From Rhodococcus rhodnii (GTDB lineage: Bacteria; Actinomycetota; Actinomycetes; Mycobacteriales; Pseudonocardiaceae): a DNA stretch of 64,000 nt. The stretch is taken from NCBI GenBank assembly GCA_000720375.1, contig JOAA01000011.1, positions 186,001-250,000 on the forward strand, given 5' to 3'. Shown here piece by piece: positions 1-7,598 of this stretch. The notes beneath the pieces are model-generated. The model had not been told where the DNA came from. It ran no database searches and saw only the letters and a program-made list of their open reading frames with translations. Each line of letters begins with the position of its first letter. The stretch's first letter is position 1. A program made the translations under genes and the position numbers.

Positions 1-188
1 TGTTCGCCATCCACGCCTCCACGCCGGGTCACTCGTCCGATAGTGCGACGTCAGGACACCTGACTCGTGACGTTGTCGGCGTCTGTGACCGCCGGTAACA
101 CAAAAACTCACCCCCACGGGTGATAACAGATGTCCGATTCCCGGCGTGTGGACAGGAACCCGCGTCTGGTTCGGGCCGTTGCCGAGGC

Positions 189-488
189 ATGGAGATGATG
201 TGGGGCGTGTCACTTCCGGCGCTGGCCATGCTGTTGGTCGCGCTGGCGATCGGGGAGTTGGTCTGGCGGCGGATCCGGCGCTCCCGCAGGTCCGGCGCGC
301 CCTTCTCCGGGGTCGCCTTCGACGAGTTCACGGCGTTCCTCCAGGGCAGCAAGCGGGTGGAGCTCGAGCAGCGCGTGACGCATTCCCTGATGCGCGAGGA
401 GGAGCAGGACGGCGCGCCACCCCACCTTGTAGATCTCGACCGTGGCGTGGTCTTCCTCAATCGCCCAGACGGTGACAGCAAGAACTAG
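189..488 (+). CDS. small membrane-anchored DUF6191-type protein
   Basis: A 99-residue protein with one N-terminal membrane helix (about residues 5-22, rich in Leu/Ala/Val) followed by a basic, then acidic cytosolic part containing EFTAFLQGSKR, ELEQR and LMREEEQDGAPP. This layout matches the actinobacterial DUF6191 family as I remember it; no function is known. The in-frame ATG at 189 places the helix at the very N-terminus, whereas an upstream start at 120 would add an unstructured leader, so 189 is preferred. It stands alone upstream of the LLM oxidoreductase gene, 44 bp away. Confidence 0.6.
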   Translation: MEMMWGVSLPALAMLLVALAIGELVWRRIRRSRRSGAPFSGVAFDEFTAFLQGSKRVELEQRVTHSLMREEEQDGAPPHLVDLDRGVVFLNRPDGDSKN

Positions 489-532
489 AACACGTTACAG
501 TTGTGCCTCCTGGCAGTGCGGGGAAGGACGGC

Positions 533-1408
533 ATGCTGATGAAGTTCACGGTCGCCATCGCGTTGAGTCCGCTCGATCAGATCACCGAGCTCGCGCGTAC
601 CGCACAGGAGTGCGGATATTCGGCAATTGCCTTGCCAGACTCGATTTTCTACCCCGAGAAGGTCGCAGCCGACTATCCATACACACCGGACGGTTCGCGG
701 TTCTGGAACGCCGAGACGCCCTGGGCCGACCCCTTCGTCGCGGCCGCCGCGATGGGCGCCGTCACCGATGAGATCAGGTTCTACACCCAGGTACTCAAGC
801 TCGGCCCGCGCAATCCGCTGCTGCTCGCCCGTCAGGTCCAGTCGATCGCCGTGCTGACCAACAACCGGTTCGGTCTTGGTGTCGGCATCGGCTGGACGCC
901 CGAGGAGTTCGAGTGGTGCGGCGCGCCCTTCGAGAACCGCGGCGCGCGGGTCGACGAGTCGATCGAGGTGCTCAAGCTGGTGCTCGGCGGCGGCATGGTC
1001 GAGTACCACGGCCGGTTCTTCGACTTCGACAAGCTGCAGATGAGCCCGGCCCCCAGCGAGCGGGTGCCGATCTACGTCGGCGGGCACACCGAGCGCGGCC
1101 TGCGCCGGGCCGCCAGGGTCGGTGACGGCTGGAGCTCGGCGATGATCAAGTTCGACGACCTCAAGGCCACCATCGAGCGCCTAGCCCAGTTGCGCGCCGA
1201 GTACCAGCGGGCCGATGAGCCCTTCGAGATCCAGGCTGTGTGCATCGACCGGTTCGGCGTCGACGGATACCGCCAGCAGGCGGATATCGGTGTCACAGAC
1301 GTGCTCGTGGCGCCGTGGATGTTCTACGGCGTCGGGATGGACGGCGACCTGGCCGCCAAGCAGGACGGCATGAAGCGCTTCGCCGACGAGATCATGCACA
1401 AGCTCTGA
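533..1408 (+). CDS. LLM-class (F420-dependent type) flavin oxidoreductase
   Basis: A luciferase-like monooxygenase family TIM-barrel protein of about 291 residues. The N-terminal MKFTVAIALSP strand, the GLGVGIGWTPEEFEWCG segment and the IYVGGHTERGLRRAARVGDGW cofactor-binding segment are typical of the F420-dependent LLM proteins common in actinomycetes (TIGR03619-like). The start at 533 is preceded by GGAAGG; the Met two codons later (539) is an alternative. Substrate unknown. It is followed after 10 bp by a SnoaL/NTF2-like gene, and the two are probably co-transcribed, a pairing often seen in small-molecule oxidation modules. Confidence 0.8.
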   Translation: MLMKFTVAIALSPLDQITELARTAQECGYSAIALPDSIFYPEKVAADYPYTPDGSRFWNAETPWADPFVAAAAMGAVTDEIRFYTQVLKLGPRNPLLLARQVQSIAVLTNNRFGLGVGIGWTPEEFEWCGAPFENRGARVDESIEVLKLVLGGGMVEYHGRFFDFDKLQMSPAPSERVPIYVGGHTERGLRRAARVGDGWSSAMIKFDDLKATIERLAQLRAEYQRADEPFEIQAVCIDRFGVDGYRQQADIGVTDVLVAPWMFYGVGMDGDLAAKQDGMKRFADEIMHKL

Positions 1409-1418
1409 AAGGACAGCC

Positions 1419-1871
1419 ATGACCGCCGTGAGTTGGCAGGCGACCGAGACCGAGCATCCGGCCCGCGACGCCTCCCGCAAGTCGATGAGCGCGGTGAGCC
1501 GGGGCGCGAAGGAGGAGTGGGTGGCCCTGTTCGCGCCCGACGCCGTGATCGAGGATCCGGTCGGCAAGTCCCCGATCGACCCGACCGGTCTCGGGCACCA
1601 CGGACACGAGGCGATCCGGGCTTTCTGGGACAAAACGGTCGCCACGGTCGAGCGGTTCGAGTTCGACGTCGTGGACTCGTTCGCCGGCGGCAACGAGGTC
1701 GCCAACATCGGCACGATCCACGTGTATCTGCCCGGTGACATGCGGATGGACACCCAAGGCGTGTTCGTCTACCGGGTCGGCGAGGACGGCTTGATCGTGT
1801 CCCTGCGGGCGTTCTGGGAGATGGACCGGGCACTGGGAACGCTGCGCAAGGCTAACGGTTCATCTACATGA
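1419..1871 (+). CDS. nuclear transport factor 2-like (SnoaL/KSI fold) protein
   Basis: A 150-residue protein of the cone-shaped alpha+beta NTF2 superfamily (ketosteroid isomerase / SnoaL-like). The central segment has FAPDAVIEDPVG, then GHHGHEAIRAFWDK and a C-terminal FVYRVGEDGLIVSLRAFWEMD, the usual family signature. AAAGGA precedes the ATG at 1419. The gene follows the LLM oxidoreductase by 10 bp, which suggests that both act on one substrate, for example as an isomerase, dehydratase or binding partner. The actual reaction cannot be inferred. Confidence 0.75.
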   Translation: MTAVSWQATETEHPARDASRKSMSAVSRGAKEEWVALFAPDAVIEDPVGKSPIDPTGLGHHGHEAIRAFWDKTVATVERFEFDVVDSFAGGNEVANIGTIHVYLPGDMRMDTQGVFVYRVGEDGLIVSLRAFWEMDRALGTLRKANGSST

Positions 1872-1936
1872 AACCGAATCACGAATGTGACTCAGTTGTG
1901 GCCTAGACCTTCCCCAGCGCTGTCACGCATCCGTAA

Positions 1937-1946
1937 GACGTACGTC
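1937..1946. promoter_or_regulatory. palindrome upstream of the solute symporter gene
   Basis: A perfect 10-bp palindrome, GACGTACGTC, lies 35 bp before the symporter start in an otherwise gene-free 109-bp gap. It could be an operator, but no regulator is adjacent, so this is only a candidate. Confidence 0.25.
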
Positions 1947-1980
1947 ACAAGCCGCGCGCTTGGTCGACGTTGGAGGTGCG

Positions 1981-3486
1981 ATGGGCACACTGGACTGGGC
2001 AGTCGTTGTCGGATACTTCTTCGTGATGGTGGCTATCGGCGTCTGGTCGAAGAGCCGGGTCGCCAACACGGCTGACTTCTTCACCGCAGGCGGCAAGATG
2101 CCGTGGTGGTTGTCCGGAATCTCCCACCACATGTCCGGCTACAGCGCCGTCATGTTCGTGGCGTTCGCCGGCGAGGCCTACCGGTACGGCCTCACGGTCT
2201 ACGTCTGGTGGGCTCTGACCATCGGTGTCGGTGTCGGCATCGGTGCCTGGCTGTTCGCGCCGCGCTGGAACCGGTTGCGGTCCAAGTACAACGTGCGGTC
2301 GCCGCTGGAGTACCTGGCGAAGCGCTACAACGTGCCCACCCAGCAGGTGCTCGCGTGGTCGGGCTCGCTGCTCAAGGTGGTCGACATCGCGGCCAAGTGG
2401 GCGGCCGTCGCCGTGCTGCTGCGCGGTTTCGCCGGTGTCCCGATCACCTGGGGCATCATCCTGATCGGCGCCGTGACCATGGTCTACTCGGTGATCGGCG
2501 GCCTGTGGGCGGACGCGCTCACCGACTTCGGCCAGTTCATCATCCAGGCCGTCGCCGGTTTCGCGATGTTCGGCGCGGTGATCGCCCACTTCGGCGGCGT
2601 CTCGTGGATCTGGGAGATGTGGGGCGATCTGCCCCCGCAGAACAGCCAGCCGCTGGCCGGGCCGTACACGATCACGTTCTTCCTGGCGCTCTTCCTGATC
2701 AAGACGCTGGAGTACAACGGCGGCATGTGGAACCTGGCGCAGCGCTACATGGCCGCGCCGGACGGTTCCGCCGCACGCCGCTCGGCCGCGCTGTCCAGCG
2801 TGCTGTGGCTGGTCTGGCCGCTCGTGCTGTTCCTGCCGATGTGGGCGGCGCCGCTGATCGTGCCGGGCCTGAAGAACGGTGACGACGCGTACGTGGCCAT
2901 GGGCATCCAGATGCTGCCCGCCGGCCTGGTCGGCCTGGTGCTCGCCGGGTTCTTCTCGCACACGATGGCGATGGTGTCCTCGGACGCCAACGTGATCTCC
3001 GCGGTGATCACCCGCGACATGCTGCCGAAGATCTGGAAGGGCGCGTCGCGGATGGCCGAGGCGGCCAAGCTGCAGCTGGCCCGGATCACCACCTTCCTGT
3101 TCATCGCGGCCAGCATGCTGATCGCGATCAGTACCAGCGGTACCGGCGTGGTGATCAAGATCGTGGTCGACGTGGTCGCGGCGACCGTCGGCGTGATCGG
3201 CATCCCGCTGATGCTCGGCCTGCTGCCGTGGTTCCGCCGGTCCGGCCCGCGGGCCGCGCTGTCCGCGGTGCTGCTCGGCCTTGGCGTCTGGGCGGTGTTG
3301 TTCATCTCGCAGAAGACCGGTGTGACGGTGTCCAAGGAGGCGCTTGTCGCATATCCGATCCTGGTTTCCACCGTGATCTACGTCCTAGGTGGACTGTTCT
3401 TCCCGGAGCGCACCGAGCAGCGCGACGAGCTGATCGACACGCTCGAATCCGACGATCCGGCACCCGTGGCGGCGAGCACCAAGTAG
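1981..3486 (+). CDS. sodium:solute symporter (SSS family)
   Basis: A 501-residue polytopic membrane protein with about 13 hydrophobic helices. The N-terminal WAVVVGYFFVMVAIGVWSKSR and TADFFTAGGKMPWWLSG segments and the later VMVYSVIGGLWADALTDF-like region are typical of the sodium:solute symporter/SLC5 fold, which imports small solutes with Na+. GGAGG just upstream favours the ATG at 1981 over the GTG or ATG codons before it. The substrate (sugar, proline, acetate or similar) cannot be assigned, and no DUF485 partner is present. Two strong hairpins directly follow, so it is probably monocistronic. Confidence 0.85.
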   Translation: MGTLDWAVVVGYFFVMVAIGVWSKSRVANTADFFTAGGKMPWWLSGISHHMSGYSAVMFVAFAGEAYRYGLTVYVWWALTIGVGVGIGAWLFAPRWNRLRSKYNVRSPLEYLAKRYNVPTQQVLAWSGSLLKVVDIAAKWAAVAVLLRGFAGVPITWGIILIGAVTMVYSVIGGLWADALTDFGQFIIQAVAGFAMFGAVIAHFGGVSWIWEMWGDLPPQNSQPLAGPYTITFFLALFLIKTLEYNGGMWNLAQRYMAAPDGSAARRSAALSSVLWLVWPLVLFLPMWAAPLIVPGLKNGDDAYVAMGIQMLPAGLVGLVLAGFFSHTMAMVSSDANVISAVITRDMLPKIWKGASRMAEAAKLQLARITTFLFIAASMLIAISTSGTGVVIKIVVDVVAATVGVIGIPLMLGLLPWFRRSGPRAALSAVLLGLGVWAVLFISQKTGVTVSKEALVAYPILVSTVIYVLGGLFFPERTEQRDELIDTLESDDPAPVAASTK

Positions 3487-3495
3487 GAAAGGGAC

Positions 3496-3552
3496 GTTGC
3501 CAACCTGATTGGCAACCCCGATCGTGGGCGGGAAGCCCGGCTTCCCGCCCAC
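3496..3552 (+). terminator. double hairpin terminator after the symporter gene
   Basis: There are two consecutive perfect stem-loops. The first, GTTGCCAA/TTGGCAAC (8 bp, 5-nt loop), occupies 3496-3516. The second is a 12-bp stem, GTGGGCGGGAAG/CTTCCCGCCCAC, at 3524-3552. There is no U-tract, as is common for actinomycete terminators. Confidence 0.7.
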
Positions 3553-3666
3553 AGTGCTGTACTGACCCGGATGGACCAGCCGCGAAGCGTGCGAATGGTC
3601 CAAAGTGGAGCAGGTGCGTCCGGTGCAACGTTTCGCCTGCTAAGACATTTCGCTACCGTGCACCCC

Positions 3667-3924
3667 GTGGCTGAAGAGGGAGCGAAACCGGGGCAGCCGC
3701 CTCGCCCGGTCGACCCACGCGCGCTGCGAGTGTCCGACGCCGAGCGCGAACATGTGGCAGGCCTGCTGAACAAGGCCCTGGCCAGGGGCCTGATCGACCT
3801 CGACGGTTTCGCCGAGCGGTTGGGTGCCGCGCTGGCGGCGAAGACCAGAGCCGAGCTGAACACCGTTGTCATTGACTTACCCGGACTCGTTGTTCGGAAC
3901 GCGCCGAACGGCCGTGGCGATTGA
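3667..3924 (+). CDS. DUF1707 (SHOCT-like) domain protein
   Basis: A short protein of 85 residues from the GTG at 3667. It contains the DUF1707 motif LRVSDAEREHVAGLLNKAL...LIDLDGFAERLGAALAAKTRAEL...VIDLP, a domain usually placed at the N-terminus of small actinobacterial membrane proteins. Here nothing membrane-like follows; the protein ends about 14 residues after the domain. An in-frame ATG at 3571 would add 32 residues with no family resemblance. Function is unknown; a regulatory or protein-interaction role is commonly assumed for the domain. Confidence 0.6.
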   Translation: MAEEGAKPGQPPRPVDPRALRVSDAEREHVAGLLNKALARGLIDLDGFAERLGAALAAKTRAELNTVVIDLPGLVVRNAPNGRGD

Positions 3925-4102
3925 CCGGTACGACATGGAACCGTGAGCCGGCCGTCCGAGTCACTCATGATGAGGCGCCGGAAACGGCAACTAGGAGACA
4001 CGCCGCTCTCGACGTCTGACGCTTTGTGATTGACTCGTGACGGCAAGCATCTAAGGTCCCGTCAGTCTGGATATCAGCGGGGCGCATATAAGGGGTCAGT
4101 GA

Positions 4103-5362
4103 GTGACGGAGGCACCAGGGCGAGCGACGTTCCGAGACGTCTTCGCCGTACCGGAGTTCCGGGCGCTGTGGTTCGCCGAGATCTTTTCGATGTTCGGCGA
4201 CCAGATGGCGCGCGTCGCGCTGTCCGTCCTGGTCTTCAAGCAGACCGGTTCCGCCACGCTCACCGGCTTGACCTACGCGCTGACGTTCGCACCGTCCCTG
4301 CTCGGCGGAATCCTGCTCAGCAGCCTTGCCGACCGCTTCCCTCGGCGGAACGTGATGATCGCCGCCGACCTGATCCGATGTGTACTGATCCTGCTGGTCG
4401 CGCTGCCCGGCATGCCGTTCTGGATCATGTGCGTGCTGGTCGCCTCGGCCACCCTGCTCAACCCGCTGTTCAAAGCGTCCCAGCTGGCGATGCTGCCGGA
4501 CATCCTCAAGGGCGACCGGTACATCACCGGCATGGCGATCCGCAACATCACCACGCAGTCGGCCCAGCTCGCCGGGTTCGCCGGCGGCGGCCTGCTGATC
4601 TCACAGATCGACCCGCGGGTCGCGCTGGTGATCGACGCGGCGACGTTCGTGCTGTCCGCCGTGGTCCTGCGGCTCGGCGTGCACTTGCGGCCCGCCGCGG
4701 CGGCCAAGAACCAGCGGCCGTCGTTCCTCGGGTCCATCAGCCAGGGCAGCAAGCTGGTGTTCGCCGACCCGGGCCTGCGTGCCCTGCTGCTGATCACGTG
4801 GATGATCGGGCTGATCCCGGCTTACGACGGCATCGCGGCGCCCTACGCGGACGTGGTCGGCGGTGGTGCGGTCGCCACCGGATTGATCTTCGCGAGTGAC
4901 CCTTTGGGCAGCGTTTTGGGCGCTTTCATCTTCACCAGATGGGTACCGCCCGCACTGAAACCAAAACTGCCCGCGGTGTTGGCCCTGGCATCGGCTGTGC
5001 CGTTGCTGCTGTGCTTCCTGCAGCCGGGGCTGATCGCGTCGCTGGTGTTGTTCGTGGTGTCAGGAGGGTTGAGTACCGTGGCGTTGATGCAGGCCACGGC
5101 TTCGTTGTCGCTTGGCGTACCGGACGCGAGCCGGGCACAGGCGATGGGTCTGTCGAACACCGGATTGACCACCGTGATGGGGGTGAGCCCGTTGCTCGCA
5201 GGCGTACTGGCGGATCTGACGACGCCGCAGACCACGGTGGCGTTCTTCGGGGCCGCCGGGGTGCTCGTCACCATCCCGCTGGTGATCTCATGGCGACGCA
5301 GTATCACCCGGAATCCGGGACGCTGGATTCACAGTGACACCACACCCACCAACAGCGGCTGA
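4103..5362 (+). CDS. MFS transporter (exporter-like, MFS_3/EntS type)
   Basis: A 419-residue, 12-helix major facilitator protein. The N-terminal FRDVFAVPEFRALWFAEIFS...GDQMARVALSVLVFKQTGSA is characteristic of the EntS/MFS_3 exporters that expel drugs or siderophores. The intracellular loop-2 motif is seen as LADRFPRRNVMIAADL. A GTG start at 4103 follows GGGGTCAGTGA; no strong SD is seen. No regulator is adjacent. The 3' end of the reading frame forms the left arm of a terminator hairpin. Confidence 0.8.
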   Translation: MTEAPGRATFRDVFAVPEFRALWFAEIFSMFGDQMARVALSVLVFKQTGSATLTGLTYALTFAPSLLGGILLSSLADRFPRRNVMIAADLIRCVLILLVALPGMPFWIMCVLVASATLLNPLFKASQLAMLPDILKGDRYITGMAIRNITTQSAQLAGFAGGGLLISQIDPRVALVIDAATFVLSAVVLRLGVHLRPAAAAKNQRPSFLGSISQGSKLVFADPGLRALLLITWMIGLIPAYDGIAAPYADVVGGGAVATGLIFASDPLGSVLGAFIFTRWVPPALKPKLPAVLALASAVPLLLCFLQPGLIASLVLFVVSGGLSTVALMQATASLSLGVPDASRAQAMGLSNTGLTTVMGVSPLLAGVLADLTTPQTTVAFFGAAGVLVTIPLVISWRRSITRNPGRWIHSDTTPTNSG

Positions 5363-5380
5363 TGTTCGGGTGGGTGTGGT
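5339..5380 (+). terminator. terminator overlapping the MFS stop codon
   Basis: A 12-bp perfect stem, ACCACACCCACC with GGTGGGTGTGGT, and an 18-nt loop that contains the TGA stop of the MFS gene. The left arm is coding sequence. Confidence 0.6.
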
Positions 5381-5577
5381 GGTCGAGAGCGGCAGGAGGG
5401 GTCCTGACGCGGAGACATCACTGTTCCTTGGTGCTGGCCATTGGGTCTCACCTTTCCTGTGGTGTCGAGAAGAAAATACACACCTATGGCCCTTGTCGTC
5501 AGCCTGCTATCCGGTGGAAACTGTCCGTAAACGGGTAGTTCGCATAGCGCGACAACGAGGGGTATTTTGGGGGACTG

Positions 5578-6891
5578 ATGAAGGCTACGGAAGAACCGGC
5601 GAGGCGACAATGGGTGCCCGTCCGTGACTGGGCGTTGTGGAAACGACCACGACGCTGGATCACTTATACCCTCACCACCGAAGCAATCACCCTTGCCCTG
5701 ACGATCTGGGCCGCACTCTACTTTTCGGTCACTGACCAGCAGATTTTCACCTATGCCCTGCTTGCCGGACTGGGGGTCCTGCAGGCTGAGATCAGCCGCA
5801 AGATCGAGCGTGCCCGTCGCTCACTGAACGTCACGCCGCACATCAGTATGACGTCGGTCTGGATGCTGCCCGGCATCCTGCTGCTGCCGCCGCAGCTGAT
5901 CGCGCTGCTGAGCTTCACGCTCTACCTGCACCTGGGCATTCGCACCTGGTTCGGCCTGCGCAACGTGGATCCGCACCGGACTGCGACCAACGCCACAACG
6001 GTCATCCTGACCTGTTTCATCGCCAACCTGGTCACCCATGCGCTGTTCGGCGCGGACCCGATGAGCGCGACGCCTGGGGTGGCCGCGGCCGCGGTCTGCG
6101 TCGCCGGTGGGATGTACTTCCTGGTCAACACCGCTATCACCGGTGGTGGTCTCTACCTGGCCGCGCCGGAGAAGGCCAGTGTCAAGCGAATCATCGGTAC
6201 CTGGGACGACAACCTGCTGGACCTCGCCACGCTGTGCCTCGGCGGGATGATGGTCATGGCGATCATCAACCAGCCGCTGATGGGCCTGGTCATGTTCGTG
6301 CCGATGTTCGTGATGCAGCGCTCTGTGCTGGCCAAACAGCTTGAGGAGCTGGCGTCCACCGACCAGAAGACCGGCCTGCTCAACGCCACCGCGTGGCACC
6401 AGCGCGGCAACCAGGAGCTGTCCAGGGCCAGCCGCACCGGCGGCGAGTTCAGCGTGATGATGATCGACCTGGACTACTTCAAGAAGATCAACGACACGTA
6501 CGGCCACCTGGCCGGCGACGACATGCTGATCGCCCTTGCTGACCTGCTGAAACGCGAGACCAGGGCGCATGACCTGGTCGGCCGGTTCGGTGGTGAGGAG
6601 TTCGTCGTCCTGCTGGCGGGTGCCTCCGAGCTGGAAGCGGTGGTCGCGGCCGAGCGGCTACGCATGCTCATCACCGAGCTCGTGGTGCACAGCAATACCA
6701 ACGACGGCGAAGCAGTGGTGATCTCCGACCGCTCCGCGTCCATCGGTGTCGCCGCATATCCCGAGGCAGGTCAGACCCTCGACGAAGTCCTGGCCTCGGC
6801 GGACGCGGCGGTGTACGTAGCCAAAGAAAGCGGCCGAAATCGGGTCGTCGGCGTGGCCACCCGAGATACCGTGGCCGCCACTCCCGGTTAA
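5578..6891 (+). CDS. membrane-bound diguanylate cyclase (GGDEF)
   Basis: A 437-residue protein with an N-terminal membrane region (about residues 25-250, seven or eight hydrophobic segments) and a C-terminal GGDEF domain (about 265-430) that makes c-di-GMP from two GTP. The active-site loop reads GGEEF (about residue 338), so catalysis should be intact. RAHD lies exactly five residues before it, the RxxD product-inhibition I-site. The Mg-binding strand is MMIDLDYFKKINDTYGH. No EAL domain is fused. The membrane part resembles MASE-type sensors, but I cannot name a subtype. It is transcribed alone, between two hairpins. Confidence 0.85.
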   Translation: MKATEEPARRQWVPVRDWALWKRPRRWITYTLTTEAITLALTIWAALYFSVTDQQIFTYALLAGLGVLQAEISRKIERARRSLNVTPHISMTSVWMLPGILLLPPQLIALLSFTLYLHLGIRTWFGLRNVDPHRTATNATTVILTCFIANLVTHALFGADPMSATPGVAAAAVCVAGGMYFLVNTAITGGGLYLAAPEKASVKRIIGTWDDNLLDLATLCLGGMMVMAIINQPLMGLVMFVPMFVMQRSVLAKQLEELASTDQKTGLLNATAWHQRGNQELSRASRTGGEFSVMMIDLDYFKKINDTYGHLAGDDMLIALADLLKRETRAHDLVGRFGGEEFVVLLAGASELEAVVAAERLRMLITELVVHSNTNDGEAVVISDRSASIGVAAYPEAGQTLDEVLASADAAVYVAKESGRNRVVGVATRDTVAATPG

Positions 6892-6915
6892 CGATGACTG
6901 TGTAATTACTTACAC

Positions 6916-6958
6916 AAAGTAACCGCCGTCGCATTACGTGCACGGCGGTTACTTTTTG
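6916..6958 (+). terminator. Rho-independent terminator after the diguanylate cyclase gene
   Basis: A perfect 14-bp stem, AAAGTAACCGCCGT with ACGGCGGTTACTTT, and a 12-nt loop followed by TTG. The T-rich end makes it a textbook intrinsic terminator and, with an A-rich left arm, potentially bidirectional. Confidence 0.85.
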
Positions 6959-7070
6959 TCCGCTCCCTTTAGCGGGTGATTGACAACCCGGGCGGAATAG
7001 ATACCCGGTTGTTGTGAATTGCAAACCGAGACACCGACAGGAATTAACGCGCAAAGAAAACAGAGTGATT

Positions 7071-7598
7071 GTGACCACCGGCGCGGGTCATGATCCGATC
7101 GTGCTCTCTCACTTTCGTTGGATCGACGGCCATGCCGATGTCTGGAGCGTCTTCCGTGATCCCGCCGCGTTAGCCGAGATCGTCGAGGCTTTGGCCAAGC
7201 CGTTCCGCGGTTCCGGTGTGACGACAGTCGCCGGCATCGAGTCCCGGGGCTTCCTGCTCGGCGGCGCGGTCGCAGTGGCCATGGGCGTCGGCTTCACCGC
7301 CATCAGGAAGCAAGGAGCCATCTTTCCCGGCCCGAAGGTCCGGCGTGTGACTTCCGCGGACTACCGAGGCAATGAGACCGAGTTGCTGCTGCAGCGGGCA
7401 TCGCTCGCGCCCGGTGACCGGGTCCTGTTGGTCGACGACTGGATCGAGACCGGTAACCAGGCCGTGGCCGCCCAGTCGATGGTCGCCGAGTGCGGCGCGA
7501 CGCTCGTTGGCCTCGCGGTCGTCATCGACGGCCTGCCCGACGACCGCCGAGCCCTCCTGCCACCCGTACATAGGCTCGCGCGGCAAGACGCCCTCTAG
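7071..7598 (+). CDS. adenine phosphoribosyltransferase-like PRTase
   Basis: A type I phosphoribosyltransferase of about 175 residues. It has the APRT-like flexible-loop region AGIESRGFLLGGAVAV and the PRPP-binding loop VLLVDDWIETGNQA. Members catalyse base + PRPP to nucleotide + PPi, but the ETG variant of the PRPP loop and the short length leave substrate uncertain. The start is ambiguous: GTG at 7071 gives the N-terminus MTTGAGHDPIVLSHFRW, in line with relatives; a GTG at 7014 would add 19 residues. Its TAG stop shares the CTAG at 7595-7598 with the convergent gene. Confidence 0.7.
   Translation: MTTGAGHDPIVLSHFRWIDGHADVWSVFRDPAALAEIVEALAKPFRGSGVTTVAGIESRGFLLGGAVAVAMGVGFTAIRKQGAIFPGPKVRRVTSADYRGNETELLLQRASLAPGDRVLLVDDWIETGNQAVAAQSMVAECGATLVGLAVVIDGLPDDRRALLPPVHRLARQDAL

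Noticed and set aside
5381..5577. c-di-GMP riboswitch upstream of the diguanylate cyclase
   Set aside because: No GEMM-like conserved helices or GAAA tetraloop/receptor pattern could be recognised.
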